Positions 33,135 to 39,600 of a DNA stretch of 39,600 nt are shown here, one piece after another (position 1 is the first letter of the stretch; each line of letters begins with the position of its first letter). The DNA comes from Candidatus Desulfobia pelagia (GTDB taxonomy: Bacteria; Desulfobacterota; Desulfobulbia; Desulfobulbales; SURF-16), in contig JACNJZ010000084.1 in NCBI GenBank assembly GCA_014382295.1, forward strand, positions 1 to 39,600, written 5' to 3'. Under the pieces are notes generated by a model. The model ran no database searches. It was not told where the DNA came from and saw only the letters and a list, made by a program, of their open reading frames with translations. The translations under genes were made by a program, and so were the position numbers.

Positions 33135-33896
33135 ATGACAACTGAAAAAAAATTCCCTGAAGGAATGGTGCCTCTGGGAAGTTCAAAATTTACATTCGAG
33201 TGCCACGCAGGTTTACCCTGTTATATGACCTGTTGCCGTAATGTTGATATGCTTCTGTATCCATACGATATTCTCCAGTTGAAAAATAAGCTTCAGGTCA
33301 GGTCAGACGAATTTCTTGGAAAATATTGCCGGGTAGTAAAAGGTGATAATCCTTACTTTCCGTCAGTAATGATGAAAATGAATGCAGAAAACGCCTGTCC
33401 CTTTCTTTGTGAGCAGGGGTGTTCTGTATATGAAAACAGGCCCTCGGCATGCCGGATGTATCCACTTGAGAGAGCAGTAGACCGTTCTCCGGAAAGGGGA
33501 AGGGCTGAAGAGTTTTATTTCCTGACCAGTCATGACTATTGTAAGGGCCATGGCGAAACCAGAGAGTTGTCGGTCAAAGAATGGTTAAGGGATCAAAAAC
33601 TCCTTTTTCACAATTCCATGGCTGAACAGTGGACAGAAATGGATACATTGTTTGCTGCAAATCCATGGTCCGGGGAAGGGGCTGCCGGCCCCATGCAGAA
33701 GCTCGCTTTTATGATCTGTTATAATATCGACGGCTTCAGGGATTACGTCAATCATCACAACCTTCTGGCTCAGTTCAAAATGGCCAAATCACGGATTCGG
33801 TCAATAGAGACAGACGATGAGGCCCTGCTTGCCTTCGGATTCGACTGGCTAAAGCTTATCCTGGCTAATCGACCGACTCTGAAAAGAAGGGGATGA
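33135..33896 (+). CDS. YkgJ-family cysteine cluster protein
   Basis: The 253-residue cytoplasmic protein has the YkgJ/CxxCxxCC-type cluster: FECHAGLPCYMTCCRN (Cys23, 29, 33, 34), Cys65, then ACPFLCEQGCSVYENRPSACRMYPLE (Cys88, 92, 96, 106) and Cys136. The family is proposed to bind zinc or iron-sulfur and is common in anaerobes; no reaction is established. The C-terminal part is helical. It converges on dnaE across an inverted repeat that may serve both as terminator. Confidence 0.85.
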   Translation: MTTEKKFPEGMVPLGSSKFTFECHAGLPCYMTCCRNVDMLLYPYDILQLKNKLQVRSDEFLGKYCRVVKGDNPYFPSVMMKMNAENACPFLCEQGCSVYENRPSACRMYPLERAVDRSPERGRAEEFYFLTSHDYCKGHGETRELSVKEWLRDQKLLFHNSMAEQWTEMDTLFAANPWSGEGAAGPMQKLAFMICYNIDGFRDYVNHHNLLAQFKMAKSRIRSIETDDEALLAFGFDWLKLILANRPTLKRRG

Positions 33897-33900
33897 GATT

Positions 33901-33967
33901 AATTAGAAATTACGAATTATGAATTAGGAATTGTTGGTTTTTTTCTATTTATTCGTAATTTCTAATT
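33901..33967. repeat. 17-bp inverted repeat between ykgJ-like gene and dnaE
   Basis: AATTAGAAATTACGAAT (33901-33917) is matched perfectly in inverse by ATTCGTAATTTCTAATT (33951-33967). The inner arm continues with near-repeats of GAATTAGGAATT and a T-run at 33938-33944. It lies between two convergent genes, ending one base before the dnaE stop codon, so it is a plausible bidirectional terminator. The AT-rich GAATTACGAATT motif is also a common dispersed repeat in many genomes. Confidence 0.6.
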
Positions 33968-33968
33968 T

Positions 33969-36900
33969 TTAATTCCTCATTGGTTTTCGACTCTGTCTGC
34001 TTTCTATTTCTGGCTTCTGCATGTTATAGCTCACCGCTCCATACCCCATCGTTGTTTCAATATAATCCGAGAACTCCTTGCACGGGTTAATCGTTAAATC
34101 TTCCGGAATATCAATGTCGGCTTCCCCCCTCTGGTCAAAATGGAGTGTGAAAGATATTGGGCAGGGGCCATGGTTCTGGTGGAGGATTTTTTTAACAGCT
34201 TCAAGCTTGGGGCGGCTTACCTGGTCTGACATGAGTTGAATCCTGGCACTTGTTGTGTACTTTACCCAGGCATCTTTCAGGGAATCAATCTGGTCTGCAA
34301 GAATTTTTATGTTTCCTTCTTCCTCTTTCTGCATGACCCCCTGGATGATAAGAGGGTTATCTTCCTGTAGAAGATGTGAGCAGATGGCAAAAATTGTGGG
34401 GAATGCTATTACTTCCACAGTTCCTGTAGTGTCCTCCAGGGTTAAAAACGCCATGGAGTCACCTTTTTTGCTTTTAAGATGTTTTATGGTCTTGATAAGG
34501 CCGCCAATTCTTACTGCTGTACTATCCGAACATTCATTCAATTCCATTATTGGAGAATGTACCACCTGTTCAAGTTCTTCGCGGTACTCATCAAGAGGAT
34601 GTCCTGTGATATAAAAGCCAACAGTTTCTTTTTCGTAGAGCAGTCTTTCTTTTTTGCTCCACTCTGGAATATCTGGCATCGGAATGGTCGTGGATTTTGC
34701 TCTTGTTTCTTCAGGCATAAGAGAGAACAGCGACAACTGACCGCTCTCTTTGTCTCGCTGGGATGCCTGGGCCTGTTCCATTGCCTGGTCAAGAATGGCA
34801 ATCAGCTGAGATCTTTTTGTTTTGAACGAATCAAAGGCTCCTGCTTTGATCAGGCTTTCAATGACCCTGCGGTTGACTTTGCGGGAATCAACCCGGTTGC
34901 AGAAGTCACCCAGGGATTTATATGGACCATCTTTGGCCTGTTCCTCCAGAATTGAATCAAGAGCTGCGCCGCCAACATTTTTTACAGCAGCTAATCCAAA
35001 CCTGATTCGATCATTAATAACGGTAAAGTCACGATCGCTTTCATTGATGTCCGGCGGAAGGACATCAATTTCATGATCTTTGCATTCACTGATATACAGG
35101 ACAACCTTATCTGTATTATTCATATCGCATGACAAGAGAGCAGCCATGAACTGGGCAGGGTAGTGTGCTTTGAGGTATGCAGTTTGATACGCGATAAGGG
35201 CATAGGCGGCGCTATGGGATTTGTTGAAACCATACCCTGCAAACATTGCCATCAGATCAAAGATTTTTTTTGCTTTGTCTGCAGGAAAATCCTTTTCAGC
35301 AGCTCCTTTCATGAATTTTTCACGCTGTTCTTCCATGACTTCAGGGATCTTCTTGCCCATAGCCCGGCGCAGGTTGTCAGCATCGCCAAGTGAATAGCCT
35401 GCGAGGACATTGGCAATTTTCATAACCTGTTCCTGGTAGACAATGACGCCATAGGTCTCTTTTAAGATAGGCTCAAGTTGTGGCAACAGGTATTTGGCTA
35501 CTTTTCGTCCATGCTTTGTGTCGACGAAATCATCAACCATGCCGCTGTCAAGAGGTCCAGGCCGGTATAAGGCAACAAGGGCGATGAGGTCTGAAAATAC
35601 CTCGGGTCTCATTTTCATGAGCAAACCACGCATGCCTGAACTTTCAAGCTGAAAGACCCCAAGGGCATCGCCTTTACAGAGCATGTCATAGGTTTTGGGG
35701 TCGTTCAGTGGTATGGTGTCTATATCAAGCGGTTGATTGAGCTCTCTGTTTATGAGCTTCAATGCCCTGTCAATAACAGTAAGGGTTTTGAGGCCAAGGA
35801 AATCAAATTTGATAAGCCCTGTCTTCTCGGTATGTTTCATGTCGTACTGGGTCAGGACTTCACCTTTTGGCCCTTTACAGACAGGGAGATATTCAACCAT
35901 TGGTTCCGGGGAAATAACGACACCGGCGGCGTGGATGGAGGTATGGCGCTGAAGCCCTTCAAGAACCATAGCGATCCCGAGGAGTTCTTTGACTGTTCCA
36001 TCCCGTTGCTGGAGATCTTTAAGCCGAGGCTCCTGATCGATGGCTTTTTTTATGGTCATTTTAAGTTCATCAGGAATAAGCTTGGCAATTCTGTCCACAT
36101 CGCCAAAGGGCATGGCCAGAGCTCTGCCCACATCGCGGATAACGCCTTTAGCCTTCATTGAGCCATAGGTGATAATCTGGGCGACGTGGCTGTCTCCGCC
36201 ATATTTGTCGTGTACATACTTGATAACTTCGCCGCGTCTTTCCTGACAGAAATCTACGTCAAAGTCCGGCATTGACATTCTTTCGACATTAAGAAAACGT
36301 TCAAAGATAAGACCGTATGGAATCGGGTCGATATCTGTTATTTTCATAGAATAGGCAACAAGGCTGCCTGCACCTGATCCACGCCCTGGTCCTACAGGGA
36401 TTGAATGATCTTTGGCCCATGTGATAAAGTCTGCAACGATAAGAAAGTAACCCGGAAAGCCCATGGTTTTTATGACCTCAATTTCCATGTCCAGTCTGGC
36501 TTTGTAGACTTTCTCCTGGTCCGGGGTAAATGGGTCTTTTTCTCTGATCTTTTGAATGCGTTCCTTAAAGCCCTGACGTGCAGTTTTCTCAAAAAGAGAG
36601 TCCAGGTTTTCTCCATCTGGAACTGGGAAAATAGGGAAATAATTATTGCCAAATTCTAGTTTCAGGTCACATCGGTCTGCAATTTTCAGTGATGTTTCAA
36701 GAGCCTCGGGGCAATCAGAAAAATCTGAGGACATCTGGGCAGGGGATTTGAAGTACAGTTGATCTGTGCTGAATCGGAATCTTTTAGGATCTGTTATGGT
36801 TTTCCCTGTTTGTATACAGAGAAGAAGTTCGTGGGCCTGGGATTCTTCCTGGTTGAGGTAATGGCAGTCATTGGTCGCAACCAGAGGGATATCGAGTTCT

Positions 36901-37508
36901 TTGGAGAGCTCTTTTAATCCTTTGTTGGCAATGGCCTGCTCAGGGATACCGTTTTCCTGAATTTCAAGGTATAACCTGCCTGGGAAAATATCATGAAGCT
37001 CCCGGGCCTTTTTGATAGCGAGTTCTTTGTTGTTTGCTTTGGCCAGGAGATATGGTATTTCGCCATGGAGGCAGGCGGTCATCGCGATAAGGCCATCGCT
37101 GTGAGCCTTGAGGACCTCCATGTCAATTCTCGGTTTGTAATGAAACCCCTGCAGCTGGGCAATGGACGCTAATTTCAACAGGTTTTTATAGCCATCATAA
37201 TTCATAGCCAGCAGTACGATATGATAAGCTGCTTTACCTGAACTTTTAGCGCTTTTGTCGGATCGGGAATGTGGGGCAATGTAGAATTCGCAGCCTATTA
37301 TAGGTTTGATGCCAGCCTTTTTGGCTTTCAGGTAAAATTCAAGGGCACCATACATGGCGCCATGGTCAGTGATAGCGACGCTGGTCATGCCAAATTCTTT
37401 ACATTTTGAGAGCAGGTCATCAATCCGGATAGCACCGTCAAGGAGACTGTACTGGGTGTGGACGTGAAGATGGACAAAGTTCGCTGGTGAAGTAGATTGT
37501 TCTGTCAT
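33969..37508 (-). CDS. dnaE: DNA polymerase III alpha subunit
   Basis: Replicative polymerase catalytic subunit. The 1179 residues show, in order, a PHP domain (HLHVHTQYSLLDGAIR at the N-terminus, ITDHGAMYG), the polymerase core with VGPGRGSGAGSLVAY and the catalytic strand PDFDVDFCQERR (about 395-410), palm and fingers (FQLESSGMRGLL, LYRPGPLDSGM, YQEQVMKIA, GYGFNKSHSAAYA), a helix-hairpin-helix region, and an OB fold near 990-1070 (GGLIKTIKHLKSKKGDSMAF). The length is typical of DnaE1, with no intein or exonuclease insertion. The short C-terminal tail may replace the tau-binding domain in part. Confidence 0.97.
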   Translation of the reverse strand: MTEQSTSPANFVHLHVHTQYSLLDGAIRIDDLLSKCKEFGMTSVAITDHGAMYGALEFYLKAKKAGIKPIIGCEFYIAPHSRSDKSAKSSGKAAYHIVLLAMNYDGYKNLLKLASIAQLQGFHYKPRIDMEVLKAHSDGLIAMTACLHGEIPYLLAKANNKELAIKKARELHDIFPGRLYLEIQENGIPEQAIANKGLKELSKELDIPLVATNDCHYLNQEESQAHELLLCIQTGKTITDPKRFRFSTDQLYFKSPAQMSSDFSDCPEALETSLKIADRCDLKLEFGNNYFPIFPVPDGENLDSLFEKTARQGFKERIQKIREKDPFTPDQEKVYKARLDMEIEVIKTMGFPGYFLIVADFITWAKDHSIPVGPGRGSGAGSLVAYSMKITDIDPIPYGLIFERFLNVERMSMPDFDVDFCQERRGEVIKYVHDKYGGDSHVAQIITYGSMKAKGVIRDVGRALAMPFGDVDRIAKLIPDELKMTIKKAIDQEPRLKDLQQRDGTVKELLGIAMVLEGLQRHTSIHAAGVVISPEPMVEYLPVCKGPKGEVLTQYDMKHTEKTGLIKFDFLGLKTLTVIDRALKLINRELNQPLDIDTIPLNDPKTYDMLCKGDALGVFQLESSGMRGLLMKMRPEVFSDLIALVALYRPGPLDSGMVDDFVDTKHGRKVAKYLLPQLEPILKETYGVIVYQEQVMKIANVLAGYSLGDADNLRRAMGKKIPEVMEEQREKFMKGAAEKDFPADKAKKIFDLMAMFAGYGFNKSHSAAYALIAYQTAYLKAHYPAQFMAALLSCDMNNTDKVVLYISECKDHEIDVLPPDINESDRDFTVINDRIRFGLAAVKNVGGAALDSILEEQAKDGPYKSLGDFCNRVDSRKVNRRVIESLIKAGAFDSFKTKRSQLIAILDQAMEQAQASQRDKESGQLSLFSLMPEETRAKSTTIPMPDIPEWSKKERLLYEKETVGFYITGHPLDEYREELEQVVHSPIMELNECSDSTAVRIGGLIKTIKHLKSKKGDSMAFLTLEDTTGTVEVIAFPTIFAICSHLLQEDNPLIIQGVMQKEEEGNIKILADQIDSLKDAWVKYTTSARIQLMSDQVSRPKLEAVKKILHQNHGPCPISFTLHFDQRGEADIDIPEDLTINPCKEFSDYIETTMGYGAVSYNMQKPEIESRQSRKPMRN

Positions 37509-37908
37509 GTTTTTTAATGAAATCTCATAAGAATTTATGTTGATGTCTTGCGTGAAGTTTTCTTGCTATCTCTTTGTTTTATCGTTTTAATAGCGTTCTC
37601 TTTTTGTCTGGATCGTATTGCTTCACGGTTGTTATAAATGTGAGAGTAGTGTAAAGAAGGTAACTCAAATAGGAGCTTACGAAAAGGTAAAAAAAATTGT
37701 TTGTTGAGCTGTTTTTCAAGTCATAATATTCAAGTGGCGTCATTTCAAACAGTTAACAATGACAATCAAATAAACCACTATGCCAAGAAGTCATAATAAA
37801 TTATGAAAAGAAACTTCTTACAGATATTATATAGACACAGAAAAAAAACTCTGTGAACTCTGCGCCTCTGTGAGAGGCCATCGAATAAAGTTTTTATTGC
37901 CGGTAAAA
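37509..37908. other. Divergent intergenic region between dnaE and waaF
   Basis: This AT-rich 400-base gap should hold both promoters, but none could be placed with confidence. No ORF with a ribosome-binding site was found. The stretch next to waaF carries a CACAGAG-type repeat (37834-37879). Confidence 0.4.
37834..37879. repeat. Second CACAGAG/CTCTGTGA-type repeat
   Basis: GACACAG (37834-37840), an A-run, CTCTGTGAACTCTGCGCCTC (37849-37868) and TGTGAGAGGC (37869-37878) repeat the CTCTGTGA/CTCTGCG unit. It resembles the inverted element at 16934-16999. It lies just upstream of waaF, and a GTG inside it (37870) is in frame with waaF but is unlikely to be the real start. Confidence 0.55.
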
Positions 37909-38955
37909 ATGTCAAAAAACCTGAAAAAACTCCCATTAAAGAAAATTTTAATCCGTTCTACCAATTGGATTGGTGATGCTATCATGACCACTCCTGCCGT
38001 AAGGACTATTAAGGAAAATTTTCCGGATGCGGAGATAACCATGCTCGCTTTACCCTGGATGACAGATGTTTTTTCAGCAAGTCCTTATGTGGATAAGATA
38101 TTTTCTTATGACAGGGCCAAAAAACATCACGGCATAAAGGGCATGCTCCGATTGAGCCAAGAACTGCGAGAATGTTCTTTTGATGCTGCCATTCTATTGC
38201 AAAATGCTTTTGAGGCTGCATTTATTGCGTTTCTTGCAGGGATACCTGTCAGGGCAGGATATAGAAGGGACGGCAGATCTCTGTTTTTAAACCATGGCAT
38301 TACAATCAGGGATGAGACCAGAAAGCTTCATCAGGTATATTATTACCAGAAGATGCTAGAGGATCTGGGTCTTACATGCGGATCCAATGATCTTTTCCTG
38401 CAGCTTCCTGAAAATGAGAAAGAGTGGGCCATTGAATATAAGAAGAAAAAGGATTCAGGCCTGGTCATTGGAATAAATCCAGGTGCAGCATATGGCCCTG
38501 CTAAATGCTGGCCAGCTGAAAGATATGGTGAGCTTGCAGCTCTTCTTCATAAAAAGACAGGTGCCCATTTTGTTGTTTTCGGCACTGAGGCTGACACTGA
38601 GACAGGTAATATCATTGCCGGCCATGATAAAGATATCATTGATAATATGGCTGGAAAAACAACTCTTGCCCGGGCCATGTCGCTCATTGACATCTGTGAT
38701 GTTTTTGTAACCAATGATTCTGGCCTTATGCACGTCGCGGCTGCGCTGCAACGGCCTTTAGTGGCAATATTCGGGTCCACCGATGCGGTGGCAACCGGAC
38801 CATTTTCTGAAAATGCTCTGGTATTACAGAAAAAAATGTCATGTCAGCCCTGTTTGAAAAAGGAATGCTCGAAGGGCCATTTCCGCTGTATGCTCGACAT
38901 CTCAGTGGAAGAAGTAGCCGAGGAAGTTATAAGGCATATCGATATTACCCGCTGA
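37909..38955 (+). CDS. waaF: ADP-heptose:LPS heptosyltransferase II
   Basis: GT-B glycosyltransferase (family 9) adding the second heptose to the LPS inner core. From ATG 37909 the protein is 348 residues. The N-terminal ILIRSTNWIGDAIMTTPAVR is diagnostic. The C-terminal domain has GINPGAAYGPAKCWPAERYG and TNDSGLMHVAAALQRPLVAIFGSTD. A Cys-rich stretch near the C-terminus (SCQPCLKKECSKGHFRC) is typical of this subfamily. I reject the in-frame GTG at 37870 because it lies in the repeat and the conserved part starts later. It pairs with the next gene and with hldA. Confidence 0.92.
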   Translation: MSKNLKKLPLKKILIRSTNWIGDAIMTTPAVRTIKENFPDAEITMLALPWMTDVFSASPYVDKIFSYDRAKKHHGIKGMLRLSQELRECSFDAAILLQNAFEAAFIAFLAGIPVRAGYRRDGRSLFLNHGITIRDETRKLHQVYYYQKMLEDLGLTCGSNDLFLQLPENEKEWAIEYKKKKDSGLVIGINPGAAYGPAKCWPAERYGELAALLHKKTGAHFVVFGTEADTETGNIIAGHDKDIIDNMAGKTTLARAMSLIDICDVFVTNDSGLMHVAAALQRPLVAIFGSTDAVATGPFSENALVLQKKMSCQPCLKKECSKGHFRCMLDISVEEVAEEVIRHIDITR

Positions 38956-39004
38956 AAGTACTTCGATTCCAATAGTGTTCATTTAAATTACGAGTTCATC
39001 AACT

Positions 39005-39600
39005 GTGGATATTTCCAATAAACGGATACTCATCATTAAGCAAAGCTCCCTTGGTGATGTGATTCATACCCTGCCGGTTGCCCATGCAATCAAGCGCTGC
39101 AATCCTGAATGCACCATAGGCTGGATTGTTCAGAAACCCTTTGCGGGTCTTCTTGAGCGTGATCCTGCTGTTGATGAAGTTATTCCAATTGCAGTCCCTT
39201 CAACAAGTGATCCCCATGCCGGCAGGTTGGCATTCCTGCACGCAGCCAAGGCGTCTTTCACCTATCTGAGAAAACTCAGGAGGCAGTTTCGGTTAAATTC
39301 TTATGATGTAATTCTTGATTTGCATGCTTCAATTCGATCGGCAATGCTCGCACTGACAAATCCCGGTGGAATCAGAGTCGGTTTTGGTGATGCAAAGGAG
39401 CTGAATCCTTTATTTCAGCATCACAAAATTACTGTACCAGAGTCAGTTGAACATGCTGTAGACAAGAACCTCCTGTTTTGTGATTTTTTAAAGTGCCCAG
39501 CGATCCAGAGCGATTTTACTCTTTATACTGACAAGAAAGACGAAGACAATGTTGCTATTTTCCTGGAAAAATCAGGATGGGACACTGCCAAACCCATAAT
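39005..39600 (+). CDS. waaC: LPS heptosyltransferase I-like protein (3' end beyond window)
   Basis: A partial frame with no stop codon before the window end. From GTG 39005 it reads ILIIKQSSLGDVIHTLPVAH near the N-terminus, the family 9 heptosyltransferase signature closer to WaaC than to WaaF. DVILDLHASIRSAMLAL and GFGDAKELN follow. About 198 codons are visible. The start is uncertain: GTG 39005 is the first usual start after an in-frame stop (TAA at 38984). Its position 49 bases after waaF implies co-transcription for LPS core assembly. Confidence 0.85.
   Translation, partial: MDISNKRILIIKQSSLGDVIHTLPVAHAIKRCNPECTIGWIVQKPFAGLLERDPAVDEVIPIAVPSTSDPHAGRLAFLHAAKASFTYLRKLRRQFRLNSYDVILDLHASIRSAMLALTNPGGIRVGFGDAKELNPLFQHHKITVPESVEHAVDKNLLFCDFLKCPAIQSDFTLYTDKKDEDNVAIFLEKSGWDTAKPI

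Noticed and set aside
37870-37908. Upstream GTG start for waaF
   Set aside because: It lies within a dispersed repeat and adds 13 residues outside the conserved N-terminus; ATG 37909 is preferred.
38989-39003. TTACGAGTTCATCAA resembling the palindromic repeat arms
   Set aside because: Only a short match without a partner arm, next to the waaC start; probably chance.
1-39600. tRNA, rRNA, CRISPR array, prophage, integron or complete insertion sequence
   Set aside because: Reading both strands showed no cloverleaf with a TTC-loop signature, no regularly spaced repeats with spacers, and no transposase or integrase gene. A tRNA with low similarity could still be missed by eye.

Overview
The window reads as a chromosomal stretch of a Gram-negative anaerobe of the sulfate-reducer type (Desulfobacterota, probably near Desulfobulbales). 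The evidence is a tetraheme class III cytochrome c3, System II (ResB/CcsB) cytochrome c maturation genes, a Cys-rich PAS hybrid kinase, a YkgJ Cys-cluster protein, heptose-LPS genes (hldA, waaF, waaC-like), LolA and a UGA-decoding selenoprotein. The species cannot be named from sequence alone. Most genes are housekeeping; the accessory interest lies at 18.4-19.7 kb and 26.2-33.1 kb.

Layout. 0.4-5.6 kb (minus): a class A penicillin-binding protein, cytochrome c3, then resB-ccsB. The heme protein thus sits beside the machinery that attaches c-type heme. 5.9-11.3 kb: rpmB (plus) behind a perfect 13-bp hairpin, converging on a minus-strand run ispG-proS-rel whose RSH protein has a damaged HD hydrolase site. 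11.4-18.3 kb (mostly plus): DUF2065, queA, fmdB (minus), a small protein plus HDOD protein, an unlisted 42-codon ORF that overlaps murI, lolA, a YfcE-type phosphoesterase and a four-S1-domain RNA-binding protein. 18.5-19.7 kb (minus): an AT-rich cassette of three small membrane proteins, two with zinc ribbons; one of these is a miniature CcsA-like protein. 20-26.2 kb (minus): a PAS hybrid histidine kinase, then hldA-yicC-remA-gmk-rlmB with overlapping or near-overlapping junctions. 26.2-31 kb: palindromic repeats, a chemoreceptor, a periplasmic Cys rhodanese (minus), and a divergent triple-rhodanese lipoprotein (plus). 31-39.6 kb: a small DUF5619-like protein, a GHL10-parvulin fusion, a YkgJ protein, dnaE, and two LPS heptosyltransferases, the second cut by the window edge.

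The main discovery is the lipoprotein at 29554-30888. It would normally be called as two genes split by an in-frame TGA at 30142. That codon falls where the neighbouring paralogue has a Cys in its C-x4-C active loop. It is followed, at standard bacterial SECIS distance, by a stem-loop with a GGTCT apical loop. I read it as one 444-residue selenoprotein with Sec197.

Other points of interest are the zinc-ribbon mini-CcsA cassette with its G9 tract, the degenerate Rel hydrolase site, the GHL10-parvulin fusion, the hairpin ahead of rpmB, and several families of dispersed palindromic repeats.
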